From Xiphophorus maculatus (Eukaryota > Chordata > Actinopteri > Cyprinodontiformes > Poeciliidae), in NCBI RefSeq assembly GCF_002775205.1, contig NC_036456.1, forward strand, positions 24,317,968-24,381,967: DNA of 64,000 nt. Reading direction: 5' to 3'. Each line of letters begins with the position of its first letter. Within the stretch, counting starts at the first letter, position 1. Below, one piece after another: positions 32,038 to 42,580 of this stretch. The notes under the pieces were generated by a model. It was not told the origin of the DNA. It did no database searches and saw only the letters and a list, made by a program, of their open reading frames with translations. Position numbers and translations under genes: made by a program.

Positions 32038-33384
32038 AAACTGTGAGGTTCCCAAAGAGGCCAGATTTAAAACAGAACCAGTGGAGGGTCAGTGCTTTTT
32101 GTTTCTGTTTTCCTGCCTTTTTAACCTTCAGAAAACCCAGAGATATTTCTGCTTCTTTACTTCCTATAATTTCTCTCTTTAATGCAACCTAGAGAATGAA
32201 GCGACAAGCAAACAGCAACTGGATTGTCTCTCTGTAATAAGATCAGACTGAATGAGTCATAAGAAAGAATCATCTATGCAAAACTTTCTACTATTCTTTG
32301 GCCAAGCAAAATAAAACTTTTACGGTTTATTCTGTCTTTGTGTTTTGTTTTGTTTTCTGAAACATTTTCTGTTTCTTGAGAATCAGAATTTCTATCAATA
32401 GTTGGCTTATGTAATTATCAAAAATTACAATATTATTAATGAGATTATTAATAATGTTCAACTTTCTTTAGTTGAATCAGGAATTATTAAGTCAAACTTG
32501 TCAATATCTCGTGAACAAATGAATAACCTGATCAGGTTTTCTGGGTCAATAGAACCCCAGCATGTTGTACTATTTTACCTTTGTATGGAAGCCCAGAAAG
32601 CCCAAATGAAAAAGATAAAATCATCTTATAACATGGGTATCAAACTCATTTTCATTTAGGGCAATATCAAGATCATGAATGTCCTCAAAGTACTGACTGA
32701 ATTGATAAAAGCATCAGTTTGCCTACAGACACGATGAATATTATTATCAACTTTTGCAGATGTGCCCAAAGCTGGATGGCAGAAAGACGATTCTTTGACG
32801 TGCCATCCATAGCTGCGCTGCTGCAGTATAAAGACTCTGTTAAAAAACTTTAACAGGGAAATGTGGGTATTATTAAATTAGTGCAGTGCGCCACAGCAAA
32901 GGGAAAAATGACGCAGACCAACAGTTGAAGAACAACTCAAAAAGACTCATATTCTTTTTCTTGTTCATCTATTGGCTATGCTAGATACAGACCCATTGTC
33001 ATAGCAACTGACCGACAATAGCTTCACTAGTGTGTCAGAAATCAACACCAAGAAACGTGCAAACTATTCCCATACATGGAGTATTACATTTTCAGGCTTG
33101 ATGTTTTATTTACGATTATTAATAAGTGGCTATCTGAACACAGCAGTGGTTGATTAGCCAATTTAAACACCTGCACTACTGATGAACTGTCAGAGAGTTG
33201 CCTTTGTTTTTAACAGAACCGGATACACCAAATTCCTCAGCACATCTACATGTTAAGGTTGTCAAAGTCAAGCTAGCATAACTAGCCTACTTCCCGCTCC
33301 CTTTTCTCTAAATTAAAACTTTTTCCTGACCTGTGAAATGTGATACTCTTTGACCTTTTTATCTAGTTGTTGTAGTGAGTCCCT
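32038..33384 (+). other. Lectin 3' flank, non-coding
   Basis: 3' UTR and flank. It includes an 85-codon open frame without a good start (32402-32659) that is also open in the duplicate. No known domain. Confidence 0.4.
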
Positions 33385-33630
33385 TTTTCTTTATATGTCA
33401 GACGTACATGGGACTTTCAACATCAATGTGCGTTTGGATCCGGGACTTTCCCACCAACCATTCTCAGGTGGTGATAATGGTTCTCCACCCTGGTTCTCAG
33501 TGCAGGCACACCACAGGGCTGTGTGCTCAGTCTGGTTCTGTTTACACTGTTCACCCATGACTGTGCAGCCATCCACTTCTCTGACAGGGATCCAAAGTTT
33601 GCAGATGATACAGCTGCAGTGGGTCTGATT
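33385..33630 (+). mobile_element. L2/CR1-like LINE reverse transcriptase fragment
   Basis: In two frames the translation shows VWIRDFPTNHSQVV, then PQGCVLSLVLFTLF and KFADDTAAVGLI, the RT core with the ADD catalytic motif. A frameshift lies between the parts. The piece is duplicated at 49247-49490. Confidence 0.8.
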
Positions 33631-33639
33631 CGGCCCGGT

Positions 33640-34170
33640 CTCTAGAGGCTGTCCAGTCTCTCTTATGCAGGTTCAGATGTGGGAGCACACTTTGCTGATT
33701 GGCTGTGGAGCAGCAACCACATTGGACCAGCAGATGATGACCGTACCAATCAATATTGGCCCACCTATAAAAGACTCTGCAACCATTCCTCCAGTGGGGC
33801 AGCTTTTATGGAGCTGACCACTTTGCTTGCTTGTTAGCCTTTTTGAAGACTGTTTTGGGCAGATTTGAAGTCTTTTGTTCTGCTGACCCACTTTGTTCTG
33901 CTGGAAGATTGTGCTTGAGGGGTTTGGTACTTCTTTAGTATTTATTTTTTTCTTTTGAGTTGTTTTGAGTTTAAATGAACATGTTTGGTTATTTTTGGTC
34001 ATTTAATTAAGTTACACTTGACCTGCTTTAGCTTTGTTAGTTCTATATTTGAGTGTTATTTGGGTTAAGGTGTACAGGTTGTTTGTAAAACCTTCTTTTT
34101 GTAATAAACCATTTTAAATTCTACCTTTTCTTTCTCTGGACACATTTATGTTACCTAGGAAGGACCTGAT
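33640..34170 (+). mobile_element. Possible solo LTR or promoter-bearing repeat
   Basis: Shows a TATA box (CCTATAAAAGAC at 33766-33777), a T-rich U5-like region and a poly(A) signal (AATAAACC, 34102-34109), and interrupts the end of the LINE fragment. I could not define both termini or a target duplication, so this is a tentative call. Confidence 0.3.
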
Positions 34171-35949
34171 AACAATGATGAGACCCTGTAGAGAGAGGAG
34201 ATCCAGCACCTGTCCCAGAGGTGTTCACTGAACCATCCAGTACTGCAGAAGGCACTCTGCAGTACTAGGACGTCCTGAGTCATGTTCGTTTATTGCTTTA
34301 TTCCTGGACTAGTGACAAACCTGATTGGCTGCTCCTTGTGTAAAGGTTTAAGGATAAAATGTTTCTCTTATTGTCCACAGAAAAAGTTTTTGTGGCAGCC
34401 GCATATTTCCACGCCAGGGAAGATATGTGCAAATATTGACGCAAACTTTGATGCAAAGTAAATTTTTATAGATGCCGACTTGTGTGTAAAATATGGCGCC
34501 ACACATTTTTTGCGTGCATGCATGATTTCTACATGAGGCCCCTGGACCTTAAAACAAGAACTGTTGTTAGAGCCAGAAATAATTTGCTTTAAATTATCTA
34601 ACAAAGATTCTTGTTATTTGTTGATGAATGTATTTTATTCAGTTATTCAAACTTTTCAGTTGGTTTAAATCCTTTTATGATTTAATTATTTTAATCTTAA
34701 GTCATCTTAGAGATATAAGATATGTTTTTTTCTGAAAAAAAAGAAACACATCTTATTTCTAAAAACTATCACTATGTCCTGACAGCATAACATGAGACGC
34801 TCTGTGAAAACATCCAGCTCCACTGCTCTATGGTCCTACTACGATCTGCAGAAATACACTGCTCTGTCAGAAACAACCAATCAGAGCAATGAGGAAGGTT
34901 ATAGCGCTAACAATCACTTTCTGTATATGCTGCACAAACCCTCCTACTTTCTCTCTGCTTTGTTACAGCTGGTTCACCACAGGAATGCTTGATATGAAAG
35001 CTCAGCTAGTTAGCATGACTATCGATGATGGTGGGTAAACTGTTTCTGTAACAATAAGGATCGCACCAACCCACTACAGATCGGTGCTGCCTGTGGTGCT
35101 ACTGTCACGACTTCCCACAGACAGACACCTGATGGATTCCAGTTTCACCAGTGGACTATAGGAACTGCATCCCCAGCATTCATAGCTTAATGTGGTTTAA
35201 GTGTCTGAATAACTTGATTCCTATCAAGCCATAAAACAGGCAGAAGACAAATGCTCTTGACTTTAATTAACAATTAATCAAAGTTTATGTTTGGCCTCAT
35301 TTTTTCACCCATTTGGTGGAAAAATGTCACCACTAAAATTTTACATATTCCACCAAAAATGGGTAAAAATCTTTGGGGACAAAATACCTTTGGATGTAGT
35401 TTTACTCTATCATGCTATTTACTTTTATTTGAGTAAAATGTCTTGCTACTCCACCCTTTGAGTAACTTCACTAAATGAAAAATATGACTCTGTTATTGGC
35501 AGAATCGCGCTTCTGCATCGGAGGCTGAGGCGCGATTCTGCCTCTGTTAAAGGGCTTTAACAGAGTTAAACTCTAACAGAGACTCTGTTAGAGTTTCTGT
35601 CGGAGGTGGACGCGCGTCTGCCTCTAACAGAAGCGTGTCTGCGTGTTAAAAGAAGACACGCAGACATTAGTAATTTGCAGAATTCACTCACTCATATTTA
35701 ACTTATCTGACGACGTTCCTGTGTTTATTTACTAGGTTGTTATTCTAACTCCTGGTCCTTAAAGTTTCTGTCTTGTTATGTAGCAGATTGTCTCAATAAA
35801 TGACCGAAAATTAAATAAAACAGGTTTATGCTGCTCACATGATCGGATGTGGACGCACCGTCTGCTAAACACTGATGTCGACTGGCAAAAACAGGGAACT
35901 AAATTTCCGGGTGTACGTGGGTTTCTGAGGAAGAGGCGGAAAGGGTCAG
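34171..35949. other. Non-coding stretch with MITE relic and foldback
   Basis: 34380-34548 is the degenerate right end of a GGGGCCTCAT-type MITE (GATGCCGACTTGTG..., end TACATGAGGCCCC). 35495-35665 is a cluster of inverted repeats, including AAACTCTAACAGAG facing CTCTGTTAGAGTTT around 35570-35600. No gene recognised. Confidence 0.5.
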
Positions 35950-36068
35950 TGACGTCAGTGACGTCAGTGAAGTAACCCGCCTATAGTTTTTGACGGTCGC
36001 TGTTCTGAGACAGTGTGAGTGGAGCAGCAGCGGACCTCAGTGCAGGCGGTGCATTCACAGCCGATCAG
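35950..36068 (+). promoter_or_regulatory. Tandem CRE promoter and 5' UTR exon of gene E
   Basis: Two perfect TGACGTCA sites (35950-35957 and 35959-35966), nine bases apart, precede a TATA-like CTATAGTTTTT and a GC-richer stretch that ends at a strong donor (GATCAG|GTGAGC, exon end 36068). The next usable acceptor is CTCTCTCAG before the ATG at 36652. This suggests cAMP/CREB- or ATF-responsive transcription of gene E; inferred from motif and position. Confidence 0.55.
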
Positions 36069-36196
36069 GTGAGCATCATAATGTTTACAGTTAATATGTT
36101 GTAAAATAAAAGTATAGATTTTCAGCAGTGCAGAAAAACGAATAGAAACTAAGTACAGAAAAAAAAAACGTGTCTGAGTAAAGACCAGATATTTTA

Positions 36197-36260
36197 GTTG
36201 TTCCTGATGTTCTGCTGCCTCCTCTCCTCTTCCTCTCTCAGGATGAAGATGTCTCATTAG
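36197..36260 (+). repeat. Partial duplicate of the signal-exon acceptor (decoy)
   Basis: Repeats the sequence just upstream of the signal exon (TTCCTGATGTTCTGCTGCCT, CCTCTTCCTCTCTCAG) and begins ATGAAGATG, but then runs into a TAG after TCTCAT. It has a full acceptor, so it could act as a decoy for the real exon at 36652. Confidence 0.7.
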
Positions 36261-36651
36261 TTTAGTTTAGTAAAATGATTCATATTAAATTTAATCCTAG
36301 AGATTAGTCTTTAGGATTAAATCTTTTTGTCTCTTTGTGTTTCGACCAACTGGATATTTGCTGAGAATCACACAAACACAAATGCAGCACAGCAGATTTC
36401 CTTATAGAGGAATGATTCTCTTCACAGCTTCAGCTTTATTTTCTTTGTGGTTCGTTTGCAATGTTGTTATTTAAAATACATTTTATTGTCACATTTTATT
36501 TGAAAAGTGTGAAAAATATGTGAAAAACTTAGAAAAAACTCAACAAACTATTCCCAGATTTCACTCTCTGGTGTGAGTCCAGTTGTTCCTTGTATTGTTA
36601 GTGATGATGTTCCTGATGTCCTGCTGCCTCTCCTCCTCTTCCTCTCTCAGG

Positions 36652-38634
36652 ATGAAGATGATCTCCAGGATCCTGCTGCTCCTCATCCTCAGCTCATGTC
36701 TCTGTGGTCAGTCTCCATCTTGTCTTTGTGACAGAAAGCTCTCTAGATGGAGCTGAAAGACTCCCATGTTCCAGTTCTCAGTGTGTCTGCTCCTCTCTTT
36801 CCCTCTCTGTCTCCTCAGCAGCAACATTTGTAGTGAATGTGACACAGAGCAGCTATCAGGCAGAGGAGAACCACAGCATCACTCTGGAGTGGACCTTCAC
36901 CACCAAGACTCAGGGATCCTGGAGGGAACTGTTCATCTACTGCAGCTTGGTGGCTCCTCATAAAGAACTGGTTCTGTATCAGGTCCATGAAGGTGTTGAG
37001 ATTCCAGATTCTCAGGATGAACAGTTTTCAGGACGAGTCCAGATTGACAAAGACGTCCTCAGAGAAGGACGAATCAGACTCCATGTGTCCAGACTGAGGA
37101 CTGAAGACTCTGGTCTGTATTTGTGTGACGTGAAAACTGAAGATGGATTCAACTCTGGAAGATGTCGACTCAACGTTACTGGTGAGTCATTTGGTTAGAT
37201 TTTTATTTTTTACTTTGAACTTTTTAGGTCTTTGTTGAGCATAAATAGAAACTGTTTTTTAGTGAAATGCTTTAGCCTCTCTTTATTAAAGCTTATGTTT
37301 GATCACATCTCTAAGCACTAGAGGTCAGTAAGTTGACCTCACCATAGAGTGGTGATTCTAGATCAAATTCACCTGGGAATCACCATCTTGTATGTGCTGC
37401 TCACACCTTTCTCCCTGCTCTTGGCTACAGCTCCTCCTCCACAGTGAAGCGCTTTGAGTGCATAAATTTTAGAAATGTAAATGAAGGACGACTACCACAG
37501 CTTCTCAGGGCCATGATCTCCACGGTCCGAGTCTCCTGACTCTCACAGGGTTTGGTACTCACAGCAACGGTACATTTTAGTTTATGGGGCTTTATGCATC
37601 TGAACTTTTTGTGCGCCGCACTTTTCTAAATTTCTCCGTTTTAGTGTGAAAACTGTGCACTCCTTTAAACATGAGGCCCCAGATCTGTTGTTCCAGTCCA
37701 GGTCAGAGTCCAGTGTCTCTCCTTGGTCTCTCCTGCTGCTGTGGAAGTGGACCGGTTCACTTTGACCTCTGACCTTTTTGTTCTGTTTTCTCTGTCCTGT
37801 AGTTCATAAAAACATCTCAGCTGTTCCTGGACAGAGCGTCTCTCTGCCATGCCGACTCCCCAACATCAAACCTGCTGTGGTTGTGCAGTGGACCCGACCG
37901 GACCTGGAACCAGAAGATGTCCTCCTGTTCAGAGATGAGCAGCCTGACCCAGAGAACCAGCATCCATCTTTTAGGAACCGGGTGGAGCTGCAGGACAGAC
38001 GGATGAAGGACGGAGACGTGTCTTTGCTTCTGAGCAACGTGACGACCAGCGACTCGGGAAAATACGAGTGTCGAGTTTTCCAGAGAGAAGCAACTGGCAG
38101 GAAGAGACGCACTTTGACCTTTGACCCCATCTGGATCGTCTTCCTGGATGTGGCGCCTCCTACAGGTGAGTTTTCATGGTTTCTATATTCCAGTGAAAGA
38201 AGGAAGCTGCATAAAGTGTTTTAATGTTCAGATCAGTGAATCTTCTTAAAGGTGAAAATGTCTTTAGAGTCTCTGTGGGGGCTGTGGCTAATCTAAGGGG
38301 GAATATCCCTTTAAGGCCAGATGTGGTTCTGGTTCTGCAGTGAACCTGTCAGACCAGATGTTTGTTTTCTAAAGCTGCTGCAGAAAGCAGCTGGTCTGAG
38401 AGCAGCAGATGAAGAGAAATGGATTCTGACCTTCAGCTCTGATTCTGTTTTACAGAAAACGAGGAGGAAAGAAAAGAAGATGGAAGCAGAAACAAACATG
38501 TTGGACTGATTTTTGTAGCCGTTCTGATTATTGTAGCCGTTCTGATTATTGGTTTGATTCTTCATCATTATGTTATTAAAACAAAAGAAGAGGAAACAGA
38601 AGATGAACAGATCACTGAACTCAGTGAGTGTTAA
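36652..38634 (+). CDS. Two-V-domain transmembrane Ig receptor (PD-L1/B7- and butyrophilin-like), gene E
   Basis: The clearest complete member. Exons: 36652-36706 (signal MKMISRILLLLILSSCLC), 36819-37181 (V1), 37803-38165 (V2), 38456-38634 (TM and tail). All phase 1 with GT-AG ends; 960 bases give 319 residues. V1 has LEWTF, LFIYCSL, DSGLYLC and GRCRLNV. V2 is canonical with SLPCRL, VVVQWTRP and DSGKYEC. The TM reads VGLIFVAVLIIVAVLIIGLI, followed by a basic-to-acidic tail that ends in ELSEC, 16 residues shorter than in gene A because the frame differs after an AGTGAG. That AGTGAGT could also be a splice donor to an unseen tail exon. The intron between V1 and V2 is only 0.6 kb, against 2.8 kb in gene A. 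A promoter with two CREs lies about 0.6 kb upstream. Confidence 0.85.
37588..37680. mobile_element. MITE relic before the V2 exon of gene E
   Basis: About 90 bases ending TTTAAACATGAGGCCCC at the same flank (AGATCTGTTG) as in gene A. It is an internally deleted GGGGCCTCAT-type element older than the A/E duplication. Confidence 0.65.
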
Positions 38635-41600
38635 GGACGGTTCTAGTTCAGAGATCCCAACCTTGATCCTCAGAGTTCAACATCCTCCATGACTTGAATG
38701 TGACTTTGCTCTAACAACTTGATTGCAATGATTGCATCAGCTCCTCTGCAGGCCATCAGGTTCTGCTGAGGAGTTTTAATCATTGAATCATTTATGTGGC
38801 TACAGGGAAAGTCCTAAAGCCTGCAGGACTTTGGGCTCTGAGGACCAGGGTTGGGATCACTGCTCCAGTTGACCCAAGATTGGTTTCTTCAGCTGTTACA
38901 GTCGATATCTTGATGCAGTGAAAGTGAATTTTGGTATTTTGAACAAATCAGTTTAAAGAAGCAGGAACACATTTATTAAACATGTATGCACAAAGAAACA
39001 GTTTTGCAGCTTAAGAATCAATAATTTTATCTCCTGACTTTGTTCAAAACTGAGTGAGAAGAAATTTAAACTGTTATTATTCTTCAATATAAAACATGTA
39101 TGTATGATCTAAGAATAATATATTCCATATTATTTTAGTTTCTTTATTTCCTCCATAACTATTTCAAGATAGTTATATCTTCATATAACTTTGATTATAT
39201 TGTCATATAAATATATTTATGCTTGTATATTGTTTCCTTTCTTTAGCCTTGATGTTTCACAAAGTCACTTCACATGTTAATGTTCACATGCATTTCAATG
39301 TTATTCCATCCATCCATCCATCCATCTTCTTCCGCTTATCCGAGGTCGGGTCGCGGGGGTAGCAACTTCAGAAGGGAGGCCCAGACTTCCCTCTCCCCGG
39401 CCACTTCTTCCAGCTCCTCTGGGGGAATCCCGAGGCGTTCCCAGGCCAGCCGAGAGACATAGTCCCTCCAGCTTGTCCTGGGTCTTCCCCGGGGCCTCCT
39501 CCCGGTGGGACGTGCCCGGAACACCTCACCAGGGAGGGGTCCAGGAGGCATCCTGGCCAGATGCCCGAGCCACCTCAACTGGCTCCTCTCGATGTGAAGG
39601 AGCAGCGGCTCTACTCTGAGTCCCTCCCGGATGACTGAGCTTCTCACCCTATCTCTAAGGGAGAGCCCAGACACCCTACGGAGAAAACCCATTTCGGCCG
39701 CTTGTATCCGCGATCTCGTTCTTTCGGTCATGACCCAAAGCTCATGACCGTAGATGAGGGTGGGAACGTAGATCGACCGGTAAATCGAGAGCTTCGCTTT
39801 TTGGCTCAGCTCTCTCTTCACCACGACGGACCGGTACAGCGCCCGCTTGACAGCAGTCGCTGCGCCAATCCGCCTGTCGATCTCCTGCTCCCTTCTTCCC
39901 TCATTCGTGAACAAGATCCCGAGATACTTGAACTCCTCCACTTGGGGCAGGACACCCCCCCTGACCCGGAGAAGGCACTCTACCCTTTTCCGGCTCAAGA
40001 CCATGGCCTCGGATTTGGAGGCACTGATCCCCATCCCGGCCGCTTCACACTCAGCTGCGAACCCCTCCAGCGAGAGCTGCAGATCACGACCCGATGAAGC
40101 CAATAGGACCACATCGTCTGCAAAAAGCAGAGATGAGATCCTAAGGCCACCAAATCGGATCCCCTCAACACCTTGGCTGCGCCTAGAAATTCTGTCCATG
40201 AAAGTAATGAACAGAATCGGTGACAAAGGGCAGCCCTGGCGGAGTCCAACTCTCACCGGAAACGAGCCCGACTTACTGCCGGCAATGCGGACCAGACTCT
40301 GACACCGGTCATACAGGGACCTGACAGCCCGTATCAAAGGGCCCGGTACCCCATACTCCCGGAGAACCCCCCACAGGGCTCCCCGAGGGACACGGTCGAA
40401 CGCCTTCTCCAAGTCCACAAAACACATGTAGACTGGTTGGGCGAACTCCCATGCACCCTCCAGGACCCTGCCGAGGGTGTAGAGCTGGTCCAGTGTTCCA
40501 CGACCAGAATGAAAACCACACTGCTCTTCCTGGATCCGAGGTTCGACTATCCGACGGACCCTCCTCTCCAGGACCCCTGAATAGACCTTGCCAGGGAGGC
40601 TTAAGAGTGTGACCCCTCTATAATTGGAGCACACCCTCCGGTCCCCCTTTTTGAACAGGGGGACCACCACCCCGGTCTGCCAGTCCAGGGGAACTGCCCC
40701 CGATGTCCATGCAATATTGCAGAGTCGCGTCAACCAACACAACCTTACAACAACATAAGAATGTTATTCTTATTATTATTCATATCTGCATTGTGCCCTC
40801 CTTCTCTTTCTGCTAATTATTATTGAATATTTTTGCATAGTAATTATGTGTGAATGTTATCTTTTGGGTTTATTTTCAATAGGAATTTAATGTATATGAT
40901 TTTGTATAAAGTGTGTTTTTAATCTTACTGTATTAAATATCCTTATTGTTTTTTTCTAAAGTGTGATTATCAACTGCAGAGTAATTTTATATCTTTTATT
41001 CCCAGATCTATACAAAGTAGAATAGTTAAAGTAAAGACATAGAGGAATATAGAATATGCAGGAATTTCAGATCTAAAATATAAACTTATTCTTCCAAGAA
41101 CTGCAGTAAATATGATCAGATTTGATCAGACAGTTTATATGAGGTTTCCAGCAGATTTTATTTAATTCACTCTTTCAAAATGTTTATTTTTAGTTATGAG
41201 TTCTACATTAAATTGTACATTATTCCTTCCAAACAGTATAAACTTTGTTTTATTCAGGTATATTTAGAAATTATTTCTGTTAAAACTCAGGTCTAGTTTG
41301 TGTCTTCAGTCCTAATTGGATTGTTGAATTACTGATCACAAAAACATTTAAACTTCAATCATTTAATTTATGTATGTTGATATTTTGTTGCTGAGCTAAT
41401 AAAATATTCAACTTTTCTTGTTTCTTTGTTTTCAGTGTTTTTCAAACTTTTCTCAGTTAAATCTTTATCTTTATAGTTAAATAAATAAACAGGAAGTAGA
41501 AACATAGAATCTGATGAAAGATGTTCAATTAATGCATAAAAATAAATTAAATCAACAAATGTTACTAAATTATTTCATGTTGTTTCCTGATTCTGTTTCA

Positions 41601-42580
41601 TGTAAACTGAAGTGAAGATCACAGAGTGAAGCATCAGGATGAAGCTGCTGATCAACTGATCAGATCAATATTTAATAATCACGTCTTAAAGCTGTTAGAA
41701 ATAAACACATTTCATTAAAGAAACATTTCTAAATCTGTGTTTTCACATCAGAACTGAATAAAGACAGAAAGGAGGAGAAATACTAACTTTCACTGCTGAG
41801 CAGCTTTTAGTCAGAGCTTAGAGCGCCACCATGTGGACAAAACCACACATTGCAGCTGATCTCTGCTGAGGTAACATCATTTACTTCCTGGTTGGATCTT
41901 TATAGATTTGACTGATTTTGGTGAATATTATTATTCTGCATCCTCGTCTTCTCAACTTTGTTGATTTATTTCGTGTAAACAGATTTACTTACAATAAGAT
42001 GAAACAAGCAGCAGGAAAATAATCATTTTAACCAACTTGTTAAACCAACTGTTGGTTTAACCAACTGACTGAAGCAGCTTGAAGTGAAGAAACACAATGT
42101 CTGGTTCATCTGTGGACATTTTGTAGAAAAAGTGCATTAATGAGTGAATGTTTAAGGTGATCAGGCTGATCAGATGGCAGATATTATGGCTGCATGAATA
42201 ATTAGTATTTATATGAACATGCTGGTCCCTAGTGGGGTTTTGAGGGCTGCTGCTGCCTGTCACCACTAGGTGTCACCCTAGACAGTATATAATGAAATAA
42301 TGGATATAATGATGGCTTTGGAAACGTCCTTTTTTTACCCTGAAAGTTTTCTTCTAGTATATGAACTGGAACATGAGAGAAATTTACAGAAAGAGAAAAT
42401 GTTTTATTCAATATGAGAGCAAAGCTGCTGGTTTGATGCTCAGACTGTCTCTCACATCAGTGATCAATAAAGTTTAATGAGAGAATCTGGAGAATTAAAG
42501 TCATTGGATTGAACCACTAACACAGATTATACAGAATAATGAAACCATTCAGCTCAAAATTGGATCCTAATGAATATTTG
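38635..42580 (+). repeat. 3' flank of gene E, duplicate of 7493-9935 with a LINE insertion
   Basis: Matches the 3' flank of gene A on both sides of the LINE at 39307-40759. No additional exon. The match fades around AATGAATATT at 42570. Confidence 0.85.
39307..40759 (-). mobile_element. RTE/Rex3-like LINE, 5'-truncated, with reverse transcriptase
   Basis: The minus strand carries an intact 468-codon frame (40742-39336). It has WQTGVVVPLFKKGDRRVCSN, the RT boxes CFVDLEKAFDRVP and LRQGCPLSPILF, the catalytic SSLLFADDVVLLAS, and the C-terminal RWLGHLARMPPG and WERLGIPPEELEEV. The 3' end is a CATC/GATG tetramer array (39307-39323), the known Rex3-type tail. The insertion is flanked by an exact 10-base duplication, AATGTTATTC (39297-39306 and 40760-40769). 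The endonuclease half is missing, so the copy cannot move by itself, yet its reading frame is undamaged, which points to recent arrival. Confidence 0.93.

Larger units (their letters stand above)
31518..33633 (+). repeat. Segmental duplication containing the lectin 3' exons, copy 1 (partner 47387-49494)
   Basis: About 2.1 kb matches 47387-49494 in the same orientation with few differences. It begins inside lectin exon 2 at ACTGCAGCAGGTCACGGGGC and ends at TGGGTCTGATTCG. Confidence 0.9.

Noticed and set aside
34792..34992. 66-codon open frame
   Set aside because: No homology recognised and it lies among transposon relics.
39702..40302. Two overlapping plus-strand open frames of 131 and 151 codons
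   Set aside because: They are antisense shadows of the LINE reverse transcriptase frame on the minus strand.
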